From Lentisphaeria bacterium (GTDB taxonomy: Bacteria > Verrucomicrobiota > Lentisphaeria > Victivallales > Victivallaceae), in assembly GCA_022009855.1 (NCBI GenBank), contig CP091727.1, positions 434,001-498,000 on the forward strand: a stretch of 64,000 bases of DNA. Reading direction: 5' to 3'. Position numbers and translations under genes: made by a program. The notes beneath the pieces are model-generated. The model was not told the origin of the DNA and did not search any database. It saw only the letters and a list, made by a program, of their open reading frames with translations. The number at the start of each line of letters is the position of its first letter. Positions within the stretch are counted from its first letter, which is position 1. Positions 19,628 through 28,091 of the stretch are shown one piece after another.

Positions 19628-20460
19628 GATGGACAGTACCGCAGGATTCATCGAGGGATTTCCATTCCCCGGCATCGGTTCCGTTGCGGACGGCAGAGGT
19701 GATGAGATCTCCGGGAACGCACGGGGCGACACGCGCCTGTCGACGCAGGATTGTCACATTTACTCTTATCGAACTGCTCATAGTAATTGCAATCATTGCG
19801 ATTCTCGCCTCGCTGCTGCTGCCGGCGCTGAACAATGCGCGGGAAAAGGCAAAACGTTCCCAATGCATGAGCAATCTGAAACAGATCGGTTACGCCGCCG
19901 GCATGTATGCGAACGATCATCGCGACTTCCTGTTCATGGATGCCAACGGCAGCGATCATTACGGCTCATTCTCCAGACAGATGCGCATCTATCTGGGCGA
20001 AGCCTATGACACCTCCGGCGCCAGTATGGGGAGAAAAACCATTCTTCTGTGTCCAAGCCAGGAGATTCCCGACGGAGTGCTTCGGATCTTCTCCGGTTAC
20101 GCATTCACCATCCAGAGCTACAATGCGGCGCGCGGCGACGAAATTCACCGCTCCGGGTGCTGGAGATACGTGAACGAACAGACCCGCGTCTATCAGAGTT
20201 TCCGTTTCGGCAGCCGGGTTACCAACGGTCTTCTGATGACCGCGCTCAAACTGTTCTGCGACCCCAAGTGGACCTCCAACGGCACCGGCATGGTGAAGTC
20301 CTATGAACCGGGACCGTATCCGAGTTTGTATCAAAGCCGCGCAGCCGGCAGCCCGCTGTTTGAGCACCAGCTTACCGGCAACTTTCTGATGAGCAACCTT
20401 TCCGTCAAAACTTTTCCCTTCATCGGGAAAAAGGCGTCCCTCTACTGGACGATGGACTGA
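19609..20460 (+). CDS. Pseudopilin-like protein, variant C-terminus (cassette C)
   Basis: This is an intact 283-residue protein. A 50-residue leader (MFRQQMRWTVPQDSSRDFHS onward) precedes FTLIELLIVIAIIAILASL; the residue before the Phe is Thr. MSNLKQIGYAAGMYANDHRDF after the helix is family-typical. The H-x9-DG signature is not preserved: EHQLTGNFLMSNLSV stands in its place. GGGAGG precedes the ATG, inside the end of the previous gene, so the two are probably translationally coupled. Confidence 0.8.
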   Translation: MFRQQMRWTVPQDSSRDFHSPASVPLRTAEVMRSPGTHGATRACRRRIVTFTLIELLIVIAIIAILASLLLPALNNAREKAKRSQCMSNLKQIGYAAGMYANDHRDFLFMDANGSDHYGSFSRQMRIYLGEAYDTSGASMGRKTILLCPSQEIPDGVLRIFSGYAFTIQSYNAARGDEIHRSGCWRYVNEQTRVYQSFRFGSRVTNGLLMTALKLFCDPKWTSNGTGMVKSYEPGPYPSLYQSRAAGSPLFEHQLTGNFLMSNLSVKTFPFIGKKASLYWTMD

Positions 20461-20479
20461 TCTCAGACGGGGATATGAA

Positions 20480-21920
20480 ATGAAATCGTGGTTCCGGGAC
20501 ATGCTGCTCCTTCTGGGCTGCACAGCCGCTGTCGCAGAACCCGTACAGCAGGGAGTTCTCCCCATGAAAGACATTCGAGAATTCGGCGCAATCGGCGATG
20601 GTCGCGTTGACGACACCTCCGCCATACAGGCGGCACTCCAAGGCGGCGGGCTCATCGTCGTCCCCGCCGGCCGCTATCTCACCGGCACGCTGTATCTGGA
20701 AAGCGACACCGAACTGCGGCTGGCCCCCGGTGCCGAACTGCTGGCCTCGACCGATCCGGCCGCCTACAACCCGGCACAATTCTCTCCGGAAAACACCCTC
20801 CCCTCCGTGACGGAACGGGTCTCCGCCCGCCACCTGCTCATCGCAATCGGCAAGAAAAAACATCACGCTTTCCGGCGGAAGAATCAACGGCAACGCCCCC
20901 GGCTGGATGCCGGAACGCCCGGTTCGCCGCGGGGAGGATTTTTTCGCCAACCTGAATCCGGAGCGGCCGGCTCAGATGCTCTATTTCCGCAGATGTGAAG
21001 AAATTGAGATCCGCGATGTCACACTCGTCGATGCAACCTACTGGCATCTGTTTCTGCATCGATGCAGAAACATCCGGCTTGAAGGAATTCGAATTTTCGG
21101 CCGCCACTATTTCTTGAACGGTGATGGGATCGACGTCGACGCCTGCAGCAACGTGATGGTCCGCAACTGCATCATCGACACCTCGGATGACGCGATCACC
21201 CTGCGCGCATCCGACCGCCGGTCCGATCTGCCACCGCCGGTCTGTGAGAACGTGATCGTCTCCAACTGCGTGCTGCGGAGCAGCTTCGCCAACGCAATCC
21301 GGATCGGAGTCGGCAACGGGACGATCCGCAACAGCCTGATCGACAACATCATCGTCCGGGAGAGCGCCACCGCGCTTTCCATCATTTCCCGGTACAACGC
21401 GAACTCCGCCGGCTGCCTCATCGAAAACATCACCTTCAGCAATCTCCTGGTCGGGGCCGGACGCTTTCTCTCCCTGAAAACCATACTCAATGAACAGGTT
21501 CCACCTCCGGAACGGCCTGGGGCGGCCATCCGGAATCTCCTCTTCGTCAATATCAGCGGCTCCACGGAACGCACCTCCTGGATCTTCGGAACTCCGGCCA
21601 ATCCGGTGGAAAATCTCCGTTTTTCCGAGATTACCATCACACACTCCGGCAGCGGGACCTCGCCGGATATCGATGCCAACGGCTTCTGGGGACGCGGTTC
21701 GAGCGATGCAGTTCTGGAGCTGCACTACACCCGGGATATCCATTTCAACCGTGTCAGGCTCCTCCGCTCCCGGTTGTCGGATTTGGAGAAATACGACGCG
21801 GTTCTGCACTGCTGCCGCAACACGGAATTCGAGAACTGCCTGAAGAACGACGGCATCCCGTGGCGGATCTCAACGGAAACGATCCCGGCACAAAACCAGC
21901 CGCATACAGCGGAAAAATAA
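20480..21920 (+). CDS. Secreted GH28-like pectin-type hydrolase
   Basis: After a signal peptide (MKSWFRDMLLLLGCTAAVAE) comes a right-handed beta-helix that starts IREFGAIGDGRVDDTSAIQA and PAGRYLTGTLYLESDTELRL, as in polygalacturonase-like enzymes. The catalytic region has NGDGIDVDACSN, DTSDDAITLRA and NAIRIGVG. These match the Asp positions of GH28; the GHG and RIK motifs are altered. One A too many at 20855-20860 breaks the frame; corrected length is about 480 residues. It is likely an exo-acting enzyme on pectin-like or other uronic/rhamnose glycans. It is followed 23 bases later by a clan-A hydrolase. Confidence 0.75.
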
Positions 21921-21943
21921 AAAGCATGGAAAGGGAAATGGTC

Positions 21944-24900
21944 ATGAGATGGTTCCGGTATCTGTTTACTCCGATTCTGTTCTGCTCGGTGCAGCTGTAC
22001 GCCGGCGGCATCCTCTATCAACACGCCCTGCAGAGCAATCCGCAGGCGCCGGAAAAATGGACGCTGCCTCCCCAGGCGTACTTCACACAGGACGGCCTGC
22101 GCCTGAACGTGGAGCAGCGCGCCTCGATTGTCCAGGCAAGCCGGTCGTTTGCTCCGGACCGCTTTGCGGGGAAGCTGCTGAGACTTTCCGCCGAAGCCGC
22201 CCTCGAGAATGTGCGGCCCGGAGTCCGCTCCTATGAGGGAGCCTCCCTTCAGTTCACCTTCGAACGTGCGGGGAAACGCACGTATGGCGGGATCAAATTT
22301 CCGAACGGGACCAGCGGCTGGAAACGCTATTCCCACGTCTTTCACGCCCCGGCAAAGCTCGACGCCGTCACATTGAAGCTTCTGTTTCAGAACAGTTCCG
22401 GGCAGGTGACGATCCGCAATCTCTCCGTGGAGGAGCTCGGCACCATCGTCGATCTCACCGGTGTGGCCAATATGGAGCTCAGCGATCCGGTTGCCGGAGA
22501 CGGCGCCGGCGGCTGGACCGACCAGGGGCCGGAGAAAGATGCCCGCGCTTTCCGCGGAATGCTCTACGCAAATGAGTTCGCCGGGATTCCGCTGGCGACG
22601 GTTCCCACGGGGAAAAATGTTCTGGCCATGCACTCGCCCTACCACTTGCCACGCGGCCCGAAGTCGGCGGAAATCTCCCTGGACTCCCCCGTAAAAGCCA
22701 GATTTTTCTATCTGCTGCACACTGCGGCGTGGAGCGCCGGGCAGGTCGGATCCGTCACGCTGACCGATGTCCGAAACAGACAGCAGACCATTTCCATCCA
22801 ACACGAGAGGGATGTTCATGACTGGTATCGCAACATCGCTTTCATGCAGAACGGATTTCCCGCACTCCGCGCCCGGAGCGGCGACGGCCAGCCGATCGCG
22901 GCCTATGTTTCCAAATTCGCCGTGGATCCCTCGCTGACGGAGATCCGGACCGTCACGTTCCAGGCCGCAGGAGAGAGCATCTGGCTCATCCTCGCCGCCA
23001 CCCTTGCCGATCAGGACATCCCGCTGCCGGAACAGAAGAAATTCACCATCCACGCCGGAGAACGATGGCTGCCTTTTTCCTTCCCGGAAAACTGGAAAAT
23101 CCAGCCCGGCTCAGCGCTGGATCTGGAGAAATTTCTCCCGGTGGAACCGATCGGTCAGACTGATCGGATCGTCATCCGGAACGGAAAGTTCGTCCGGGAA
23201 AATCAACCTGACCGCCCGCTCCGCTTCCTGGCCTGTGCGGTTCTTGCCGAGGGAACCCTTGCGCTCCCGCATGCGGAGCTCGATGAATTTGTCAGAGAGG
23301 TCCGCCGAAACGGCTACAACATGATCCGTACCCACTTCCTCGACAGCGCCCTGATGGAGGGAGCCACGGAGCCCCTGCAGTTCAATCCCCGCGTCCTCGA
23401 CCGGTTCGATTATCTGATCGCCGCCATGAAGAAAAACGGTCTCTATCTGAATTTCGACTTGATGACAAGCTGGATCGGGTATACGCCGGGTCAGCCCCAG
23501 AAAAACCGTGATCCGCTGAAATCCTTCAAACATAAGATCGCCTTCGATCCGGTGGTTCGCGAAAACTGGCGCCGGGGCGTGGAAAAAATTCTCTGCCGGA
23601 CCAATCCCTACACCGGCACACGACTGATCGACGATCCCGTTCTGGCGATGGCGGTGGGCTTCAATGAGCAGGAGTTCGGCTTCTGGGAGCGGTACGATGA
23701 AGCCCTGGTCGCCCCGCACTGGCGCGCATTTCTGAGCAAACGTTACGGTACGATCGGGAACCTGCGCAAAGCCTGGGGAACGGCCGCGGATTCATTCCGT
23801 TCGTTCGACGACGTTCCGCCGTTCAAAACGACCTTCGCCGGCCCCATGATCAACGATGCGGAGATCTTCCGCAATGAGTGCGAGCGGGAAACTCTCGAAT
23901 TTTACCGTTCCGAGATGAAGCGTCTGGGGTACCGGGGCGAGGTCACCGGCTTCAACTGCGGCAAGAGCCAGACCTACAATATGACCCGGCTCCATGCCCC
24001 TTTCGTCGCGATGAACGCCTATCACGCACACCCCAACGCCTACATCAACCGCAACTCATCGCTGAGTCAGCAGAGTCCGAGCGAAACTCTGCTGAACTAT
24101 TTCCGCGGCTTCGTCTGCACCCGGCAGCCGGGGAAACCATTTGTCGTCACGGAACACAACGTGACATTCTGGAACCGGTACCGGTATGAACAGGCGTTCG
24201 CCACCGGCGCCTATGCCGCCCTGCAGGATTTCGACGTATTGACGGCACACGCGTCTCCGGTCAATTTCCGACCGGTGCATCAGATCCAGCCGTTCGTCCT
24301 CTCCATGGATCCGGTCGCCAAAGCGAGCGAATTTCTCACCTTCTTCCTCTTCCTGCGGCGAGACGTCACTCCGGCCCGCCCCGGCATCCGGATTCGCGTC
24401 AACGAGGCGGAAGTGTTTGCGGAAAACGGTCCGAAAGGGGGTCTCCCCACGGAACAGGCCCTGCTGGCTCTGATCACCGGTGTCTCCGTCGAACCGATTG
24501 GGCAAGACGGCAAAACCCTGCCGCTCCGCAGAGGAGAGACCGCCTTCCGGATCGGCAACCCCGACGCCGTCGTCGTGAACCGGGCCGGATATTCTTCCAC
24601 CCTCGACAACCCCGCCGCCAGCGCCGCAACGGTGATTGCGCAGCTCAAAAAACGCGATCTGCTCCCGGCCGCCAACCGCAGCGACGGCCGGAGACGTTTC
24701 GAATCGGAAACCGGAGAGCTTTACCTGGATGCCGACGCCCGACGGATTGAGGTCAACACGCCGCGCCTGCAGGGGATCTGCGCGCCTGCCAACTCCCGGG
24801 TTCAGATGCCCGATTTTGAAGTTCACCGAATGAGCTGCGGCGGCAATCTGGCCTGCGTCAGCCTCGACGGCCGGAAAAAGATCTTTGACGCAAACCGGCT

Positions 24901-25204
24901 GATGCTGGTCTATTCCACCAATGTTCTGAACAGCGAAATGACCTTCACCAGTCCAAACATGGATACGCTGGTCCATATCGGCAAATTGCCGCCCCTGCTG
25001 GAGCGCGGAATCTTCACCGTGGCCATCCGCCACCGGACTCCGGAAAAACTCCGTCTCTATCCGCTCTCCTTTTCGGGGAAACGCCTGAAACGGATTTCGC
25101 CGGAGAAGATTGTCGGCGACAAGGCGTTCTTTTCCGCCGATATGAAACGGGACGGCGCCACCTTCTTCTTCGAGATCGAAGCGGAAAGGGATCTTCAGCC
25201 CTGA
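21944..25204 (+). CDS. Large secreted clan-A glycoside hydrolase, family unclear
   Basis: This is an intact protein of about 1,086 residues. The start was chosen at MRWFRYLFTPILFC because AAGGGA lies 8 bases upstream; ATGs 6 and 18 bases earlier are alternatives. A signal peptide is followed by 440 or so residues of beta domains, then a TIM barrel: NGYNMIRTHFLDSAL, a probable acid/base Glu near 575 in GFNEQEFGFW, and a nucleophile Glu near 737 in VVTEHNVTF. A C-terminal beta region follows. The layout resembles GH5/GH42-like enzymes, but I cannot place the family. It is the last gene of cassette C and probably acts on the same glycan as the GH28-like enzyme. Confidence 0.7.
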   Translation: MRWFRYLFTPILFCSVQLYAGGILYQHALQSNPQAPEKWTLPPQAYFTQDGLRLNVEQRASIVQASRSFAPDRFAGKLLRLSAEAALENVRPGVRSYEGASLQFTFERAGKRTYGGIKFPNGTSGWKRYSHVFHAPAKLDAVTLKLLFQNSSGQVTIRNLSVEELGTIVDLTGVANMELSDPVAGDGAGGWTDQGPEKDARAFRGMLYANEFAGIPLATVPTGKNVLAMHSPYHLPRGPKSAEISLDSPVKARFFYLLHTAAWSAGQVGSVTLTDVRNRQQTISIQHERDVHDWYRNIAFMQNGFPALRARSGDGQPIAAYVSKFAVDPSLTEIRTVTFQAAGESIWLILAATLADQDIPLPEQKKFTIHAGERWLPFSFPENWKIQPGSALDLEKFLPVEPIGQTDRIVIRNGKFVRENQPDRPLRFLACAVLAEGTLALPHAELDEFVREVRRNGYNMIRTHFLDSALMEGATEPLQFNPRVLDRFDYLIAAMKKNGLYLNFDLMTSWIGYTPGQPQKNRDPLKSFKHKIAFDPVVRENWRRGVEKILCRTNPYTGTRLIDDPVLAMAVGFNEQEFGFWERYDEALVAPHWRAFLSKRYGTIGNLRKAWGTAADSFRSFDDVPPFKTTFAGPMINDAEIFRNECERETLEFYRSEMKRLGYRGEVTGFNCGKSQTYNMTRLHAPFVAMNAYHAHPNAYINRNSSLSQQSPSETLLNYFRGFVCTRQPGKPFVVTEHNVTFWNRYRYEQAFATGAYAALQDFDVLTAHASPVNFRPVHQIQPFVLSMDPVAKASEFLTFFLFLRRDVTPARPGIRIRVNEAEVFAENGPKGGLPTEQALLALITGVSVEPIGQDGKTLPLRRGETAFRIGNPDAVVVNRAGYSSTLDNPAASAATVIAQLKKRDLLPAANRSDGRRRFESETGELYLDADARRIEVNTPRLQGICAPANSRVQMPDFEVHRMSCGGNLACVSLDGRKKIFDANRLMLVYSTNVLNSEMTFTSPNMDTLVHIGKLPPLLERGIFTVAIRHRTPEKLRLYPLSFSGKRLKRISPEKIVGDKAFFSADMKRDGATFFFEIEAERDLQP

Positions 25205-25230
25205 CCGCAACACCCCGGAGACAATTCCGG

Positions 25231-26178
25231 CTATTTGGCGCGGGGATGCGCCTCCCGGTACACCTCTTTCATCCGTTCGGCGCTGACGTGTGTGTAGATC
25301 TGGGTGGTGCTGAGATTTTCATGACCGAGCATCTCCTGAACACTGCGCAGATCCGCCCCCGCATCCAGCAGGTGCGTCGCAAATGAGTGGCGCAATTTGT
25401 GAGGGGTGAGATCCGGCGGAAGTCCTGCCGTCAGCAAATAGTTCTTCAGATTCCTCTGAAACGACCGCGGCGTCAGCCGCGCTCCCGCCTGATTGAGAAA
25501 AACCGGCGCGCCGGGGGAACGCCCTGCCCCCAGCCCCGCCCGAAGTTTCAAATAGGCTCGGAGCGCTCGCTCCGCCGGGCGTCCGAGGACAGCGAGCCGC
25601 TCCTTCTTCCCCTTGCCCCGGACCTTGACCACGCCTCCGATGAGATCGAGATCGCCATAATTCAATCCGACCGCCTCGCTGATTCGCAGCCCGCCGGAGT
25701 AGATCACCTCAATCATCGCCAGATCCCGAGCGGCGGAAAACGCAGCGGACTCCTCCGACTTCGGGATTCCGGCCGCCAGCGCCTGACTCCAATAACCGCC
25801 GACAGCCGCGGTCAGCTGATCGATTTGACGGATGCTCATCACCAGCGGCAGCGGCTGGTCCGCCTTGATCGGCGGCAACCGGAGAAACGGATTCTCCCTC
25901 ACCAGCTCCGAGCGGACCAGATAACGGAAAAAAGAGCGCATCGCCGAAAGTTTGCGCTGCATCGAGCGTTTCCCGTCCCCCGCCTCGTGAAGCCGCAGTA
26001 GAAAAATTTTCGCATCATCGCGGTCCACGCCGTTCCAGTCGTTGAACGACTCCTCCCCGCCCTTGACCCGGGTGATGAATTCCAGGATATCACTCGAATA
26101 GGCCTCCACCGTGTGCTCGGAAGCGTTTCGTTCGGCACGGAGGTAGCGCAGAAAATCAGCGGCATATCCCTGCAGCAT
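25231..26178 (-). CDS. xerC: Tyrosine recombinase XerC/XerD type
   Basis: This is an intact 315-residue protein. The SAM-like core-binding domain (FLRYLRAERNASEHTVEAY) covers about 1-100. The catalytic domain shows the full set: Arg in YSGGLRISEAVGL, Lys in RGKGKKERL, His and Arg in PHKLRHSFATHLLDAG, His in MLGHENLSTTQ and the nucleophile Tyr in IYTHVSAERM. It resolves chromosome dimers at dif sites with a partner. XerC and XerD cannot be told apart from this sequence. It stands alone next to the META lipoprotein gene, with no phage or integron genes. Confidence 0.85.
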   Translation of the reverse strand: MLQGYAADFLRYLRAERNASEHTVEAYSSDILEFITRVKGGEESFNDWNGVDRDDAKIFLLRLHEAGDGKRSMQRKLSAMRSFFRYLVRSELVRENPFLRLPPIKADQPLPLVMSIRQIDQLTAAVGGYWSQALAAGIPKSEESAAFSAARDLAMIEVIYSGGLRISEAVGLNYGDLDLIGGVVKVRGKGKKERLAVLGRPAERALRAYLKLRAGLGAGRSPGAPVFLNQAGARLTPRSFQRNLKNYLLTAGLPPDLTPHKLRHSFATHLLDAGADLRSVQEMLGHENLSTTQIYTHVSAERMKEVYREAHPRAK

Positions 26179-26193
26179 CGTCGACTCCTCCCG

Positions 26194-26643
26194 TCAAATT
26201 CCATCCGCGCAGCCGGCCTGCCCCCGGAAGAGTGCAAGAATCCGGTGCTGTCCATCCAGCAGAGTCAGTACATCCCCGCGAATCGAATAGAACGCGGTCA
26301 ACCGGAGGATGGAGAGAAAACGCTCCTCATATGCCCGATTCGGACCGTTGCGCCAGGTGACGCTCAGAGCGCCGATCCGCATTCCGCCGCCGGAAGAAAG
26401 GCGGTAGCCGCCATAGAAACGGTTGTCGCCAGTGGAGCCGCCCAGCTTGCCGTCCACCCGAAAGATCAATCGGACATCGGCCCCCGGAACGGGAGCGGGG
26501 CCTCCGTCGGGAAGTTCTTCCGGCCGCCACAGCGTGCCGGACAGCGGCAGCGGCGTCTCTTCGTCAGCGGGAAGCATTCCGCAACCGGTCAGAAATGCGC
26601 TCAGAAATGCGGCGGCGAATAACAAAATCGGATTTTTTTTCAT
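26194..26643 (-). CDS. META-domain-like lipoprotein
   Basis: This is an intact 149-residue protein. The start at 26643 gives a lipoprotein signal peptide with lipobox LTGC (MKKNPILLFAAAFLSAF then LTGC). The mature part has SGTLWRPEEL, DVRLIFRVDGKLGGSTGDNR and FYGGYRL, the pattern of META/HslJ domains (W.L ... F....G...G..GCN..) with the Cys replaced. It is exported and membrane-anchored. It lies 15 bases downstream of the start of the recombinase gene on the same strand and is divergent from the SH3b gene. Confidence 0.7.
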   Translation of the reverse strand: MKKNPILLFAAAFLSAFLTGCGMLPADEETPLPLSGTLWRPEELPDGGPAPVPGADVRLIFRVDGKLGGSTGDNRFYGGYRLSSGGGMRIGALSVTWRNGPNRAYEERFLSILRLTAFYSIRGDVLTLLDGQHRILALFRGQAGCADGI

Positions 26644-26649
26644 TTTCGA

Positions 26650-26677
26650 TTGTACCTGTCCGAAATTCAAGTATATT
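26650..26677 (+). promoter_or_regulatory. Promoter of the SH3b protein gene
   Basis: TTGTAC (26650-26655) and TATATT (26672-26677), 16 bases apart, lie 50 bases before the ATG at 26727 in the gap between divergent genes. Confidence 0.5.
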
Positions 26678-26726
26678 ATCTGTAAATCTACCACAAAACA
26701 CAGGAATTTCAAGGGAGGCGGTCAAG

Positions 26727-27716
26727 ATGGCAAGACAATTCGGATTTCTGTTGGTCGGAGCGTTTCTGGGAGCGCTGGCGCTGCACGCCGGAGACGAGGG
26801 AATCGTCACGGCACGGCTGCTCAACGTCAGAATGAAACCGGAACTCCGCTCGCCCGCGGTAATGAAACTGCGTTCCGGCGCCAAAGTCGACGTGCTTGCC
26901 GTGCGGGGTGAATTTTACGAAATCACCGCTCCGGCTGCTACCCCGGTCTATGTCTCCGAAGTCTTCCTGCGGGACGGCAAGGTGACCTCGTCGGTCAATA
27001 TGCGCATGGATATGGCTCAGGAAGCCCCCAGCTACGGACTGCTTCCGGCGGGAACCGCCGTCAACGTTGAACGCACCACCCGTCACAACTGGGCGAAAAT
27101 CACTCCGCCCGCTGGTCTGAAACTGTATGTCGCGAAAAGTTACGTTAAAGTCAACCGACTGACGGTACCGGTGACGCCGGCGTCGGCAGAAGCTCCGGCA
27201 CCGACCACAATCACGAAGGAAACGGTCGAAACCCCGGCGGCTGAACCGGAGAAAAAAGCGGTGGAAACTGTCAAGCCGGCGGCAAAATCCGTCGAAGCGG
27301 CAAAACCGGCCGAAGCGGAGAAACCCGTCGAAGCGGCAAAACCGGCCGAAGCGGAGAAACCCGTCGAAGCGGCAAAACCGGCTGAAGCGGAGAAACCCGT
27401 CGAGAAATCCGTCGCCCCTGACAAAATGGATCAGGAGCTCAAGGCGATCGGCGTCGATCTCTCCCGGGGCGAAAAGGTAACCGCTTCGGGCTATTTGGTC
27501 GCGGTGCCGAGCAGCACTACCCGGGCTGCGGACTTCGCGTTGATGAAAAGCAACAGCCGCGGCGAATATGAAAACAGTTACTTCGTCTGCTCTCCGGACA
27601 ATGCGAAACTGAAGAAAATCGCCGAGCACAACGTCGAGCTCAGCGGCACCGCCTACCGGGTTCCCAACTGGAAGACTCAAGTGTTGAAGGTGGAAAAGGC
27701 AACTCTGCTGAAATAG
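26727..27716 (+). CDS. Exported SH3b-domain protein with Ala/Lys/Pro/Glu repeat linker
   Basis: This is an intact 329-residue protein. The start is set by AAGGGAGG. After a signal peptide (MARQFGFLLVGAFLGALALH) come two SH3b-like modules (VTARLLNVRMKPELRSPAV; APSYGLLPAGTAVNVERTT). A flexible linker with three copies of a 12-residue unit follows, then a C-terminal beta domain (GEKVTASGYLVAV, VELSGTAYRVPNWKTQVLKV). SH3b domains often bind peptidoglycan, so a cell-wall-linked periplasmic role is likely. It is followed by a terminator. Confidence 0.75.
   Translation: MARQFGFLLVGAFLGALALHAGDEGIVTARLLNVRMKPELRSPAVMKLRSGAKVDVLAVRGEFYEITAPAATPVYVSEVFLRDGKVTSSVNMRMDMAQEAPSYGLLPAGTAVNVERTTRHNWAKITPPAGLKLYVAKSYVKVNRLTVPVTPASAEAPAPTTITKETVETPAAEPEKKAVETVKPAAKSVEAAKPAEAEKPVEAAKPAEAEKPVEAAKPAEAEKPVEKSVAPDKMDQELKAIGVDLSRGEKVTASGYLVAVPSSTTRAADFALMKSNSRGEYENSYFVCSPDNAKLKKIAEHNVELSGTAYRVPNWKTQVLKVEKATLLK
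27291..27398 (+). repeat. Three tandem 36-bp coding repeats
   Basis: The unit starts GTCGAAGCGGCAAAACC and encodes VEAAKPAEAEKP. Copies begin at 27291, 27327 and 27363. The copies are identical except for one silent C-to-T change in the third. In-frame expansion or loss would only change linker length. Confidence 0.95.
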
Positions 27717-27748
27717 GACTCTTCGACAACCTGCAGGATACCCTTCCG

Positions 27749-27780
27749 CCCGTCTTCGTAATGCGAAGGCGGGTTCTTTT
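27749..27780 (+). terminator. Rho-independent terminator after the SH3b gene
   Basis: CCCGTCTTCG (27749-27758) pairs with CGAAGGCGGG (27764-27773) in a 10-bp stem with one G-T pair and a five-base loop, followed by TTCTTTT. Confidence 0.75.
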
Positions 27781-27902
27781 ATGTAACGCCAAAGATCCTG
27801 TAAAGGGCGGAACCATCCTTCTCCTGTCCGGCGGCCAGATGCACGGGATTCCGGAATTTCTCTTCCGGAGGAGGAAGAACCGGCAGAAAGCAGCGCATGA
27901 AC
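27781..27902. other. Intergenic spacer, no gene seen
   Basis: This is part of the 375-base gap between the SH3b gene and the glycosyltransferase operon. Apart from the terminator and promoter listed separately, it holds only a small CCGGAA/TTCCGG inverted repeat near 27850. Short open frames here lack ribosome sites. Confidence 0.5.
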
Positions 27903-27931
27903 TTGACATCGGCCGTTCTGCATGCTATTTT
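27903..27931 (+). promoter_or_regulatory. Promoter of the surface-glycan operon
   Basis: TTGACA (27903-27908) and TATTTT (27926-27931) with a 17-base spacer, 160 bases before the first start codon at 28092. The long leader is GC-rich and could hold a control element. Confidence 0.5.
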
Positions 27932-28091
27932 TAGTTCGGGGAATTTAGCTTGAATCGGGGGGGGCCGTTCCTGTCTGCAGAATGCTCGGTTTTCGTATCG
28001 GCCGGCGCGCCGGCTACCGGCGGCAACAGCTCCCCCATGGCAATTGAGAGAAGAATCCGGATCATCAGTTCCGGGCGCTGCGGGGAATGGT

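Noticed and set aside
24056..25213. A 385-codon minus-strand open frame converging on the recombinase gene
   Set aside because: Antisense to the C-terminal part of the intact clan-A hydrolase; no ribosome site and no domain.
25231..26178. Tyrosine recombinase as a sign of a prophage or integron
   Set aside because: The protein looks like a housekeeping Xer recombinase; no attachment repeats, phage genes or gene cassettes lie beside it.
27291..27398. CRISPR-like repeat array
   Set aside because: The 36-bp units are directly adjacent without spacers, in frame within a protein-coding linker.
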